NCBI GenBank assembly: GCA_038503035.1
Contig: JAVSML010020808.1
Coordinates: 366,542-430,541, forward strand
Length of the DNA stretch: 64,000 nucleotides
Reading direction: 5' to 3'
DNA from: Crocodylus rhombifer
Lineage: Eukaryota; Chordata; Crocodylia; Crocodylidae
Shown piece after piece: positions 1-13,400 of this stretch. The notes beneath the pieces are model-generated. The model did not search any database, was not told the DNA's origin, and saw only the letters and a list, made by a program, of their open reading frames with translations. A program made the translations under genes and the position numbers. The stretch's first letter is position 1, and each line of letters starts with the position of its first letter.

Positions 1-209
1 ATGGCAAACCCCATTCCTAAAAGGTGTACTTCCAGGGGAAAGGAGAGAGACTTCTGCCAGCAAAGGTCAGGGGTTAGGGGCGGGACTTCTGGTGCCAAGA
101 TGGTGACTGATTGGAGCAGCTTTCAAGGGGTGGGCCCATCCCTGTGGCCCTTGACAGCTCACCAAAACTTGTTCTGCAGCCCTCCAGCTGAAATAATTGC
201 CCACCTCTG
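1..209. mobile_element. hAT-like DNA transposon fragment (one end)
   Basis: The sequence resembles 52843-53059 over its whole length, so it is one of two copies of a dispersed repeat in this window. Its right end, read on the complement, gives the pattern CAGAGGTGGGCAATTATTTC, the usual look of a hAT terminal inverted repeat (CAGGGGTGGGCAA type) followed by a segment rich in GGCC. The other end lies outside the window. The open frame across it is not a transposase. It lies in an intron of RRM2B. Family-level assignment is by terminal motif only. Confidence 0.6.
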
Positions 210-1317
210 ATTTAAATTGTGGGCAACACAAATGGAGTATTATTGGAGAAAGACTCTTTACCCATTTCCTTTTAAGATATAGCTTCACACTTTAAAAAAT
301 AACTAACTCCCCAAGCCCTATTTAAATGTCAGCTAAAGCAACCCTGGAATTGCCACAATTAATCAGCCTAGTCCAGTATCTTCTTTAGCAAACAGGTCTG
401 TGACAACTGAATCAAAGGAATAGGCAAGAAGCCTTACAGCAGGCAGTGAAGAAGCAAACTTTCTCAAGGAATGCTGCTTCTTAACCCCCACTCAGCCATG
501 AGTGGCTTATGCCCTGAGCATGAGGATTTTTTAACCCTTCCTAAAACTCTTGGTGGTTTGATTTATTTTAATCCTTGCTATTGGATAGTCTCATGATGCA
601 TATTCTATCCAATCTTTTTTTAAGTTTATTGCTGTTAAAATCTTGGTGGTTACCTGGGTTCCAATAGGGAAGTACCTTCATGAAGGAAATATTACTTATT
701 AGTTACTAAAGGAAATTAAAACTGGAAATCAGGCACACATTTGCAAGAGCATTGCAGTGGTTAATCAGCTTCAAACTGCAAAGAGAAATGGTGGATTCTC
801 CATATTGATGATGTCACATCAAGACTGGATGACTTTCTGAATGTTACTTTTAAACCAGATATGAGTTCTGGGGCTCAACTTGAGGTTATACTGTGAAATC
901 CCTGTGCTGTGAATGTCGTTAGACTGGGTGACTGGATGTTTTTTTCTGGCTTTAAGCTCTTCACATGTATGAATTTTGGGCAGTGAGTTCTGTAGGCTAA
1001 CAGCTTATTGTGTTTGATTGCTCTAAATCTGATATTGGTAATGAGCTTGTTTTTGTTGAACTGGCCTCTTCTTCTGCAAGCTCTGTGAGTAAAAGAGAGG
1101 AGGAAAATCTGCCAATTAAACACACTCATGCAGTGCATCACAGAATCACAAGTGTACCCCACTTAAATTCACAGGTGCATACTTTTAATGCATCTGATGT
1201 TAATGTAGGTCTGCAGAGGCTTTTTTAACAGGAGTGTAGAACCAAACTTGGTTTTATACAGTATCAAAAACCTGGTTTAATACAGTATCCTTTTAAGATA
1301 CTCTTGTGGATCTAGTG
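210..1317 (+). other. RRM2B intron, no recognised feature
   Basis: Mostly AT-rich intronic sequence between the hAT fragment and the CR1 tail. Short open frames on both strands show no recognisable protein similarity. Nothing functional was seen. Confidence 0.6.
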
Positions 1318-1687
1318 CCCACAAGAGAAGGCTGAGGGGGGATCTAGTGGCCTGTTACAAACTAGTCAGAGGGGACCAACAGGCATTGGGGGAATTCCTG
1401 TTCCCCTGTACACTACCAGGAGTGACTAGAAATAATGGTCACAAGCTGGTGGAGGGTAAATTCAGATTAGACATCAGTAGGTGCTACTTCACAGTCAGGG
1501 CGGCTAGGATCTGGAACCAACTTCCAACCAAAGTGGTGCTGGCTCCTACCCTGGGGGTCTTTAAGAGGAGGTTAGATGAACACCTTGCTGGGGTTGTTTG
1601 ACCCAAGTACTCTTTCCTGCCATGGCAGGGGGTCGGACTTGATGATCTGCTCAGGTCCCTTCCAACCCTACAAACTATGAAGCTATA
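1318..1687 (+). mobile_element. CR1 LINE, 5'-truncated 3' end (subfamily with ACTATGAA tail)
   Basis: This fragment encodes the last ~84 residues downstream of the CR1 reverse transcriptase. Recognisable blocks include MACYKLVRGDQQ, TRNNGHKL, YFTVRAARIWNQLP and the closing APTLGVFKRRLDEHLAGVV. The 3' UTR follows, with the typical GGTCGGACTTGATGATCTGC and TCCCTTCCAACCCTA segments, ending in a short CTATGAAG tail. It is closely similar to the 3' end of the 43.2-44.3 kb copy. It is a dead 5'-truncated insertion in the RRM2B intron, in sense orientation, ending about 290 bp before the next exon. Confidence 0.93.
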
Positions 1688-1978
1688 ATAGTAAAGGTAT
1701 ATCTCAAAATATTTAAGTATGCATAAGGTGGAGAGAGTCGCATGCCTTTTCTTTCTCTCAGGAAGACATTTTGCAGTGGCTTTTAAATACTGTTTATGTT
1801 TTTGCCCAGTTAACAGTAATACCCTTTAATGGTATGATAAATGCAGTTGTGTCAACAGCACCATAAAGCAGGAAGTTAGAAAGCTTAAGACCTGCAAGAG
1901 AGATGGTTATCAGTGCGATTATTAACAAATTACAAGGCAAAGGAAGAAATAATTTTTTTTATTCTTTTACTATTCCAG

Positions 1979-2083
1979 GGTCTCCATTGTGACTTTGCTT
2001 GCCTAATGTTTCACTATTTAGTGAACAGGCCTTCAGAAGAGAGGATCAAGGAGATCATTGTTAATGCAGTTGAAATTGAGCAG
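1979..2083 (+). CDS. RRM2B: RRM2B, third-last coding exon (partial gene)
   Basis: A 105 nt in-frame exon (35 codons) bounded by a pyrimidine-rich TATTCCAG acceptor and a CAG/GTAAGA donor. It encodes [15 protein letters not shown] followed by an [19 protein letters not shown] helix, the diagnostic block of class I ribonucleotide reductase small subunits. The His in GLHCDF is the iron ligand of the C-terminal EXXH motif; its partner Glu should sit at the end of the preceding exon, outside the window. The enzyme reduces ribonucleoside diphosphates to dNDPs with the R1 (RRM1) subunit. RRM2B supplies dNTPs for DNA repair and mtDNA in non-dividing cells. Upstream exons, including the tyrosyl radical residue, are not in the window. 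Assignment to RRM2B rather than RRM2 rests on the last exon. Confidence 0.95.
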
Positions 2084-3660
<1,577 letters not shown>

Positions 3661-3662
3661 TA

Positions 3663-3790
3663 CAGGTACTCCTCATTTTATGTTGTCCCAGTTAACATCG
3701 TTTCATCATTACATAGCTGATCTATTAGAGAACATACTCGTTTAAATTCGTGCAGTGTTTGGTTACAACATTGTTTGGCCACCAGAAAAG
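3663..3790 (+). mobile_element. Tigger-like (Tc1/mariner superfamily) terminal fragment
   Basis: The segment begins with CAGGTACTCCTCATTTTATG directly after a TA dinucleotide (3661-3662), as expected for a TA target site. It continues with a GTTAACATCGTTTCATCATT block and a GATCTATTAGAGAACATACT block, which resemble reptilian Tigger-type (pogo) ends. The distal end is not clearly visible; the following GC-rich tract to ~4530 may be its interior. Family assignment is from motif memory. Confidence 0.5.
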
Positions 3791-4560
3791 CAGTAATCAA
3801 TGGATTTTACCTTTTACCAGAGGCAAATGTGGATTTCTCATTTTACCAAAGAAACCTGCAGATTTTGCTGTTTTGCAGTGATCTCCATGCAGGCTGGCAG
3901 AGTTTCAGCCTTCAGGGAACTGGGAGGGAGCAGGAGGAAGATGGTGAGACAGGGGTGCCATGTGCATGGACATGCATATGGCTCCAGGCAGCCTGCAGGA
4001 CAATTCCAGCAGCTCAGTGGGAGGGAGAGGGGGATTGAGGCCCCTGTAGGGAGGGAGCTGCTACCCAGCCAGGTGGGGCTTGGGGCCCACAGCCGCAATG
4101 TGCGGCTGCAGGGCCCCAGTGGGGAGCAGGATGGGACTGCAGGTGGCTTGTTGTGGGGAGAGGGAGAGCCATCTCCCTGCTGCCTTGCATGTTCCTGGGG
4201 GGCAGGGAGGACCTGCACCCCCAGATCTGTGCATGGGGCAGACTGTGGGCACAGGCTTCCACCCTGAGACCTCCCCTGCTCTGCAGGCATAACCCAGTGT
4301 GGCTGGGAACAGTGGGGCTACACGAGGTTCTCCTTGCTGCTCCAAGCTCCCCCACCCCCAGCTGCCCAGGCAGTGTGCCTGCCACTGCTTTGAGGAACAC
4401 AGCCCCACGTTGCTGCCCTCACTGCAGCCCCACATGCAATGAGGCACATTGTCGGGGCAGCGTGGGGTGAGCAGTGATGAGGAGATCCCCACATGGCTCC
4501 TCTGCTCTCTGCTGTGCCAGGTCATGGGGAAGGGAAGGGAAGCAATGTTAAACAAGTAGC
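3791..4560. repeat. GC-rich intronic tract with a local hairpin
   Basis: This tract is strikingly richer in G and C than the surrounding intron, and open frames run through it on several strands. That pattern reflects base composition, not coding. At 4082-4117 it has a short palindrome: GGGGCCC pairs with GGGCCCC and AGCCGCA pairs with TGCGGCT around ATG. It probably forms the inner part of the adjacent transposon relic (inference). No protein similarity was recognised in any frame. Confidence 0.45.
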
Positions 4561-4890
4561 TGTGTATCCCTGGTATATATGATATACATACTGTTTTAAT
4601 GGGTTAAAAGTGAAGTTTATTACATGGCCTCCTAGAGTGAATGCTGTATGCATATTAACAGGTTTGCTTGGGTTTCATATGACATCTTGTGCTTCCTTCG
4701 TGAGTGCCAGTAGCAAGGGTTGGTGGGGTGAAGAGAGAGAAACCAACCCAAGAAATTAGTAAATTCTGGCTTTACTCCTACCAAAAGTGGGAGTAGCTGT
4801 AATTGGCTGCTTTGCAGATTATTCCCTGAGGAGGTTGTATATGCGTTGTCATTTTGTGAATTCCAGAATAACAAAATTTGCTTTCCCTAG

Positions 4891-5043
<153 letters not shown>

Positions 5044-6590
5044 TATCTCTTCAGGGAGAGCATCTGAACAAACTGACAGTGACTTTGCTTCCCAGTCCCC
5101 ATCTCATTTCTTGTGACGATTTCTGTATTTCTTATCCCTAAGTTGGTGTTGAGTCTTCTGGAATAGTTTTATGTCACCTACTTGTATAAAGTTTATAAAT
5201 TTACATTTGAACACACTGTAATTTCCTGAGCAGCATGTGTATAATCTGTAGAGTAAATGTATTTTCTTTTTTTCATGAAATGTCCTTTTTAAAACTTACC
5301 TAGCTTTTTAAAGAGATGCTCTTTCTAAGGAGCCTGCTTGATTCCTGGGTAACAAACTGAACAACCTTTCAATTTTTCAAAAATTGACAACCTTTTTTGA
5401 GGGGCTGCAGAAGTGATTTACAAAACTAGCTAAACAAAAACAAGGATGCAGCTTGCTATGCTTCACATTACAGTTTTAATCTTAAACCCAATGAGGTAAT
5501 ACCCCATTTTAATATGCTCCATTTTGATAATTTAAAAATGTAAACTAGGAATCTAGATTAGTAGTTCTTCCTGCTGTTTGGCTTCAAAATTATTTAATCA
5601 ATGAAAGATTTTGGGAATAGGTATGTGTTTAGTGGGTTACAAAATCTGATCTTCGGTAAGAAAATCTATTTAATTTCCTCATTAACTTGGGATCTACGTT
5701 AAAAGAGCTTTCTGACTTGAGGTGGAAACCTGGTCTATTCATGGTAACAATAAGCATTCTGGGACACATAGCCTTCATATAAGACATATTTTGAAGATGA
5801 TGTAAATTGGGTGGCTTGGTAAGTAAGTAAAAAGACAGTGGGGAAGAATGTATGCTCCAGTGTTAAAATGGTAACCTATTTCTGTGTTCAGTGCAAATGC
5901 TGCTACTCGTTTGAGTGCCTTAAGAGTAAGCAGACTTACAGTGGCAGTAATCGTTGATTGTTTTGGGGTGATAACCAACATCAGAATTGGAAATACTGAA
6001 TCTGCCTCTTCTTTATTGTGTTTCTCTACTGGGTATTCAGTTTTCTTCTGTAATGTTTTATAACATTACTGGGCATGGCATGTCTTTTGGGTTTTTCACC
6101 CTTGACCTACCACAGAAATAATACTTTAACCCTTCCTATAGATACCTCCAATGTTGTGCTGGTAGGTATCTTCAGAATAACTTGTTTAGGTGAAACATTG
6201 AAACAATAGAATTTTCGGTATATAGATGGGGAAAAAAAAGGATACTTTCGACTATCAGTCCCTGTCCAGTGACTGCTGCATAAGCACTGCTGGTGATCTG
6301 TAGTATAATGTAGTATGTATGTGTGTATATGTATATATGCTTGTCTGTATATTTTAGTTGTTTATATTAAAGATAATTACTTGTTCAATATAAGAGAAAA
6401 CTGAAGGATAACTTTGAAATGTCACTTTGTAATATTTGATGTGGAAGAAATAACAGCAATAGTTTAATTTCACTCCATGGATTTAACTTTTTGGTGGACT
6501 TTTGTGTTCATTCTTTTGCAAATAGATGGCTTCATTTTCCTGAGGGGTGCTCTATTTTGGAGAATAAAATATAAGAGCAGTTCGTTTAGC
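5044..6590 (+). other. RRM2B 3' UTR (proximal, minimal extent)
   Basis: AT-rich sequence directly after the stop codon with no repeats recognised in the first 1.5 kb, consistent with a 3' UTR. Candidate poly(A) signals are ATTAAA at 6366-6371 and AATAAA at 6563-6568, the latter followed by a T/GT-rich stretch (6600-6640). A Pumilio-type UGUAUAUA motif lies at 6330-6337. Human RRM2B has a long 3' UTR of a few kb, so the true end may be further downstream, for example near the AATAAA motifs at 9357-9367. RNA data would decide. Confidence 0.6.
6563..6568 (+). promoter_or_regulatory. candidate RRM2B polyadenylation signal
   Basis: Canonical AATAAA 1.5 kb after the stop codon, with a downstream GT/T-rich element around 6600-6640. 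It is the first canonical hexamer I found after the stop. An ATTAAA variant precedes it at 6366-6371. Use of either site is inferred. Confidence 0.45.
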
Positions 6591-8340
6591 ACTTTATAAA
6601 ATTGCTTTTGTATGTTTTCATTCCTGTTGCTCCAAAGCTGCAAGCACTTGAGTTGATTGGCAGAGAAGGACATCAGTAGCTCAGGCAGACTCCTTTCACT
6701 GGAAGGTTGGGCACAGCAGTCACTGTCAGTGACAAAGCAGTTACCATCTGAGTTGTGTGAAATCAGTCATGCCAGCCTAGTTTCTGGTGAACAAATGTCC
6801 TAATCACAAAAACTGACAACATAATTGTGAGCCCCTGCATTCTTCGCTGCCCTTGTTCAGTCTCAGCCTAGAGGCCATAAGTGTAATTGGCATAGAAAAA
6901 AAATTACATGCTCTCCTAGAAATGGGCCTGCTTGGTCTGGTGGGGCATTGAGGGGAACTTTATATGTCTGCCCTATGTACTATACCTATTCTGTGATTTT
7001 AAAAAGAGAACTGAGAGTGCTGAATTTAGCTGTGGTTGCAACCATTAACATATCACAGCCTGAATCTGATCTGTTTGGGTTATTCCAACAGCATTTTTTG
7101 CTTGGATAGTCACTGACTTAGCATCATGTGAATTTTAAAGCATTGTTCTAAAGTTAAAATTATACATTTAAGTTGCTTGATTTTTAGTACAAAACATGCC
7201 CTGGTTTTATGTATGTATTTGCTTGGCTCTCCTGAGTTCACAGAGCCTGTGAGATACCGAAGTCTTGTTATAGTTATCCCTTCCTCCTTGCCCCAGTAGT
7301 GTGTAAAACACTTAAAACCGTTTTGCTAAAACTATTTAAAACATGGTCCTAGACATATCAGACAGACTTCAGAAGAAATAGGGAAGGAAATGCCTTTGAT
7401 TTACCATTTCTTTGTTTTTATTGCAAACCGTGGAATAATTGAAATGAAAAAGGCACAGTAAAACTTGTGTGTCTTCAGCACTCATTCTGTCATAGAAGGA
7501 ACCTGCGTCTTTCTACGCAGCTTGTGTTATGAAGCTACTGATAACACTCCCAGTGTTGTGCAGTCATTCTGTCATGGTGGGGAGGGTTTGCTGTCTGTGG
7601 ATCTTAGGTTGTCCATAGGTGTTGTCCTAAGAGCTGTGTGGAGCTGTGGACACCCACTGTGAGGGCAGGCTGGAGTGGAGTTTTGAAAACAGGTGATACA
7701 GTAGCTGCTGCTGCACACTACTGGAGCCCCAGAATGCCACTGTTACACCCTGTGTTTTCTGTGGCATCTGTGGCCATGAGGACAATGCAATGGAGCCAGC
7801 TGTTCCTTTCTATCCACAGGAGTTTCTTGATTTCTCAGCTATATTGTGTTACCCCTCTGCACAGCCTAGAGGAGGAGCAGGTGTCCACTAGAAGTGAATT
7901 TATTTTACTCTTTAAAGCTGCCAAATCATTAAGACCACCAGAGCTGATAAGCGCACAGTAGTTTTGTTAAGTATCTCCTTTTTTTTTTATAAAATGTTTT
8001 ACTCTGCAAATCTTAGTAACCAGAGTTAGATAAATAACTGAGGAAAGGAACATCCTCAGGAGCCTGCTCCTCGTCTCTCTGGGATTTAGCCTTTGAAATT
8101 GTGTATAATGAAATATATTTCCAAAACATGTACGTGCATCTATATAGAACCTGCTTCATGTTAGTGGAAGACCTCTGGGTATACTGAGGGAAGGTGAATT
8201 CCTAAGATTAGGCATGAGGCCCTGTTCCAAATGCAGCAGTTGCAGTGCATTCAGTTTTCTGCTTGCATAGGTAGCAAGATGACTGCAGAACCTGGCTGCT
8301 CTGCATAGCAGTGCATTACCTATTTGCTTTTGAGGCTCTA
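6591..8340 (+). other. possible distal 3' UTR or intergenic, nothing recognised
   Basis: Low-complexity-free AT-rich sequence with a T run at 7979-7989. No repeat family or coding exon recognised. Confidence 0.45.
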
Positions 8341-8930
8341 ACTCTTATTTGTGCCTTTGGTCACTGGGCCCCTGGCCCCTGTCTGATGGGCCCCTAGGGC
8401 CCTGTGCCTTCTCTGGCACTGGGCCCTTGGCCCTTGCTTTGCACTATGCCGGATCTGAGCTTAGTACTGACTATAGCCTTGAGCTTGCCCTGGCAGTGCT
8501 CAAAGCTATCAGGTGCCCCATGGGCACAAATGGGACTTCCGTAAACCTAAGCCCCCAGGCTGTAACATAACATAAATGTTGAAAATTGCCCCCTGCCCCT
8601 TTAATAGTGTAGGTCTCCACTCAACTGTTACAGCATCCTGGGCTCTTTGTGAGCTCTGATCCCCACTCTTAATGCAGAAGCAGGAAGCTCCTTCCCCTGG
8701 GGCTGCCAGGGAGGACACTCCCTGCCCCCCCCCCCTCCCCTCCCCTCTGGCCAGCCTCAGCTTTGGGCTTATGAGCTCCCGGATCCCTGCCTACATCTGA
8801 TCAGCAGATTACCAGCAGGTGCCTGCTAATTGCTCCATTAGCCTGTTGCCTGGTGAACCTGCAGCTGTGGTGTCCTGCCTGGCCTGCAGTGCTTCCTGGC
8901 TAGGCTGCTTCTTCCCTTAAAGGAACAGAT
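8341..8930. repeat. GC-rich tract with GGGCCC-type short repeats
   Basis: Near 8365-8435 a short motif (TGGGCCCCTGGCCCCTG and variants such as TGGGCCCTTGGCCCTTG) recurs in imperfect tandem. A C-only tract of about 12 follows around 8725-8736. The composition is unlike the flanks. It looks like a decayed repeat interior, but I cannot name a family. Confidence 0.4.
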
Positions 8931-9356
8931 ATTACTAATGTTAAACTGAAGCTAAATAATAGTCATGGTTCACATTTAGTGATTTTGTCCTTCCAGTTAA
9001 ATGGGTTCAATTTAGGCTAAAATTGGTATTTATTCACTTCCACTGTGATGGGTGTAGAGTGGCATAAAAACCCAACTAGCACAAAGGAAGTCTCAGCATA
9101 TGTTTGCATATAAGGAGGCCTCTGGCTTAGATACTGCAGTAATGATGAGCATGGTATCTCATCTAGCTCATGAGCAGGGATCCTGGTTTTCTCTGTTTAA
9201 AATAGCAAATTCTCTAAGTAAAACCGCCCAAGTCTGCATTTTTCCGTGATTAAATTAAATGCCACTATATACGTAAGTATCAGTTGAACGTAATGTTTTA
9301 TTGATATACTTACAATTTAAAGCAATTTGGAAGCCTACCGGTGCCTCAGTCATGAC

Positions 9357-9367
9357 AATAAAATAAA
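9357..9367 (+). promoter_or_regulatory. overlapping AATAAA motifs, possible distal poly(A) signal
   Basis: Two AATAAA hexamers (9357-9362 and 9362-9367) are followed by a T/GT-rich stretch (9380-9410). If RRM2B uses a long 3' UTR of ~4.3 kb, this would be its end; another AATAAA is at 9612-9617. Position alone supports this. Confidence 0.25.
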
Positions 9368-9655
9368 TTCTAAATACCTATATATTTTGACATTTGATTT
9401 TGGTTTTATGGAAAATCAGAACTCCCCCTGCCTCCTTCACTCACCAGGCTGCAGGTCCAGTTGTGGTTGTTCCTCATGTTGCTTTGTGGTGCTGAGCAGC
9501 CCTGATATGTGGCTGCCCTGCCCTTATCTAAGCTGTTTCCCCTTACTTCTGAGCCACAGCCCTTTGGCCCTGCTGGTGCTGTTCACAGTTCTCTAAGTTG
9601 CATGTGTGCACAATAAAAAATCATGCCGCACATTAACTTTTTAATGCTACTTACA

Positions 9656-9900
9656 CAGTGGCGTATTGACGGGGGGGGGGGGCAGTAGGGGGCCATGGCC
9701 ACCAAGAACCAAACTGGGGGTGGTGGCCAGTGCTGTAGCAAGGGGGTGCTGATGCTTGCCCCTGTCACCGGCTTCAGGTCTGGCCACTCGCCACCACCCC
9801 AACCTGGCCACAGGCTGCTGCAGGACTGGGGAGGGAGGGCACACTGAGATACAGGTGCACTCCCAGCCAGGATTGCTCACGGATTGCTAAACCTTAGCGG
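9656..9900. repeat. unclassified GC-rich repeat with G homopolymer
   Basis: Begins with CAGTGGCGTATTGACG, a form often seen at DNA transposon ends, followed by a G run at about 9670-9682, then CCACC/GGTGG-rich sequence. The opposite end was not found. The assignment to a mobile element is tentative. Confidence 0.3.
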
Positions 9901-10469
9901 GAACATTGGTGCCCTTTACTCCTAACCCACAGCCCACACCAGTCCTGCTGGTGCCCCTCACTCCCAAACCACAGCCCCCTGGGCTCTGCCAGTGCCTCAC
10001 TCTCAACCCACAGCTGTCTGGCCCTGCTGGTGCCCCTCATTGCCATCCTGCTAGCCCCCACTTCCAGTGTGTGGGGAGCAGGGTGAGTGTGTAGGAAAGG
10101 GGTGTATGGGCACAGACAAAGTGGGGAGGGTGGGGGGCCACAGGTGATCCATCTGGTGTTGGGGGGGGCATGTGCTGCCTACAGCCACAGCAGGACACGG
10201 GGCTGCAAGGCCCAACCAGCTCCAGGCAGCAGCTGCCTCCGCAGCTCAGGAGGTAGGACCCAGCACAGGAGGTTGTTTCAACAGCAGGGGCGATCCCTCA
10301 CAGTTGAGGGTCAATCACATCTGTGGGTCAAGTAAAGGGTTGTAAATGAGTCCGTTAATGGCTGAGAAGGCTGATCCTACAGCTGCAGACTCTCTGGCAA
10401 GTGCCACAGGTGGTGGTTAAAGAGCAAGTCAGACCATAGATGTCTCAGTCCTGTTTCTTTTCCTTCTAT

Positions 10470-13400
10470 TTCTATTATTTTTCTGCCTACAGGGCAAGAC
10501 AATTTTCCTTAAGGATATTCCTTCTCTTGCAAGGTGTCACCATGTAACCCACTCCCAGGTTAGTTTTTCCTAATTTGTAGTGCCAATGCCTCACTTAGCC
10601 TTAAGGCTGTCCTTGAAGTGATTCCTCTAAGCCCTGGGTGTCCTTTGTCCTTGGCTGAGTCGGGACTATGGGAGTTGTTTTGGTAAACATACATTAGGCA
10701 TGCACACACAGTGCCCTGTCCCCTGCAGCTGATGTTGAATAATCAATGTTTTCATACTGGTGGTGTTAGCATCAGTGAGGACACTGGCATTTGTGCAACA
10801 ATCCTTCCATTTTATGCCAAGGATATTCCAGAGGTAGCACTGGTAATGGCATTCCAGGCTTTTCAGCTGGTCCTTGTAGGTCACTCAAACTTCATGGCTG
10901 TGGAGAAGAGCTGGATTTACCACAGCCTTATATAGTAGGAGCTTTGTTCAAGTCCTGATGTCATGGTAATTGAACGCATGATGATTCAGTCTTCCAAAGG
11001 CAGAGCTGATATATTGGCTCGTATACCAGACCTCATCATTGACGCTAGCCTTGTTTGAGAAATGGCTGCTGAGGTATGCAAAGTGTTCAACATTCTTCAG
11101 TTTCTGTCTGTCAATGAGGATCATTGCTGGGGGAGATAATTGGCCCAGAGCTGGTTGGTGAAGCACCTTTGTTTTTCTGATGTTAAGGGTGAGTCCCAGG
11201 CCCTGGTGGCTCTGGATTTAGGCCCCAGATGTCTTGTTCTGGGGGCAGGGAATCCCACCCTCAGACCGATCACGACCTTGCCATTTGATAATAGGCAAAT
11301 ACATTGATACACAGTGATAACAGAAAAGAAACAATACAAACAATCAATACTATATATCTACGAAGTCTAGGGCTGTCATCAGAGTCAAAGCCAGGATGCA
11401 GCCTTCACTCTGAGGATCTCTTTTAGGTGTCAGATGTCAGCAGTTTGGAGGTGGGATGCTGAGCCCCGCTCCCTCCCCCTTTAGTGGGGTGGAAGAGATG
11501 GGCTGGTGGTGTGCCCTCTGTCCCTGGTGGGATGGGGACAGGGACCCTCTGAGGGAGGAGGACAAAGATGAGGAGGGGCCCAGGCAGAGGGTGGAGAGGA
11601 GGGTCCCTTTATTACTTTCAAGTTTCTGTTTTTGTGTTCTTCTTCCCTCCTGATGACTTCCCATCCGTGGCTATCGCTGATTGTTCTCTTTCTGTGGTTG
11701 TCATACTGTCCATGTCTTGTTCTGTCAGCATATTTCAAGTCTATCACGTGCACACTCTTCTTAAAGCAGGACTTTCAGGCCCCCTTCTTTGGCCTTGCAT
11801 GCTGGTGCCACCTTATTTCATGTTATGGAATAGTATGGTACTTGCCCCCAGTTTCTCAGACTACGTGTGCTTGTTTGTTAGACAGCCTGTCTGCTTCTGA
11901 AGGCTGAGAAACTGTGAGACCCAGGCTCTTAGAAATCAATTAACCACTACTGCCCATTCGGAACCATTCTAATATACATATATATACATACACACACACC
12001 CCTATATGGCAATTCCCAAAAAACAAACCTTTAAATACCATTCTTAAGCCATCAATAGTATGCGTGAGAAGCAGCTAAGGGCCATTTGTAAGTTTTCCTC
12101 CATATGTGCAATGACAGCACAATCATTGGTGTACTGAAGTTCCACAATCAAGGCCAAAGTAACTTTGGTTTTGGCATGGAAGCGGGAGAGTTTGAAAAGG
12201 TTCCCACACATCCTGTACCCTATGTTGATGCCATGTGGCAGATGGTCATGGATGAGCTTCTTGATGACTGCAAGAAAGACGGAAAACAAAATTGGTGTGA
12301 TCACATAGCCCTGCTTGATGCCAGTTCAAATGACAAAGGGCTCTGTAACAGAGCCAATGCATAGGATGGAGGTAGTCATCTGGTCATGAAGCAGTCTTAG
12401 GATAGTGATACATTTCCCTGGGCAGTCAAACTTCAATAAGGTCTTCCATAGACCCTCGTGATTATCAGAGTCAAAGGCTTTGGTCAAGTCAATGAAGGCC
12501 ATATACAGCCTCTGGTGTTGTTCTCAACATTTTTCCTGGATCTGCTGGGCCACAAGGATCATGTCTGCGGTGCCTCTTGAAGGTCTGAAGCTTCACTGAG
12601 ACTCAGGAAGGATTTTCTCAGCAAGAAGGAGCAGTCAGTTGAGCAGAATTTGAGCAAGGATCTTCCCAGCAATGGAGAGGAGGCCAATACCTTGATAGTT
12701 TTTGGAGTCAGACTTAGCTCTCTCTTTAAAAATAGTGACGATTTTGTCATGCCTTAGGTCAGCAGGAATTTTCTCAGTGTTCCAGATTTTGAGAAACAGT
12801 GTGTGGAGCTTGTTGGTCATAGTTTCCCCACCAGTTTTGAACAGCTCAGCTGGTATGCCATCAGGGCCAAATGCTTTGTTGTTCTTCATCTGTTACCACC
12901 CGCTGGATTTCTTCAGAGGCTGGTGGACTGGCGAGTGTTTCCCTTACTGGATGCGGTGGGATAGATTTGATGGTTTCATCAGTCACCATCAATTTTTGGT
13001 TCAGGAGCTTTTGGTAATTGTCCTTCCAACAGTTTTTGATAGACTTGTTGTCTTTGAGGAGTGTACTGCCATTTTCAGATCTAAGTGAGTGAGTCTGCAA
13101 GAACTTGGTCCGTACGCAGCCTTGATTGCACTGAAGAAGCCTCACATGTCATGATTGTAAACAAATTGTTGTATTTATTCACCCTCTCTTCCCACCATTT
13201 GTTTCTGATTTCTCAAATCTTCCTTTGAGCTTTGGCTTTAAGCCATTAAAAACTTCCCTTCTTCTGACTGGACGTAGGATGGTTTTGCCAGTCACAGAAA
13301 AATTTACTTTTCTGATCGAGAAGGGTTGAGATCTCAGTGTTGTTTTCATCAAACCAGTCCTCATGGTGTCAGGTGATAAAGCTAAATGATTCCGTGCAAG

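Noticed and set aside
3800..4555. Overlapping open frames of 100-164 codons on both strands in the RRM2B intron
   Set aside because: GC-rich composition suppresses stops in all frames, and none resembles a known protein. The tract sits in an intron.
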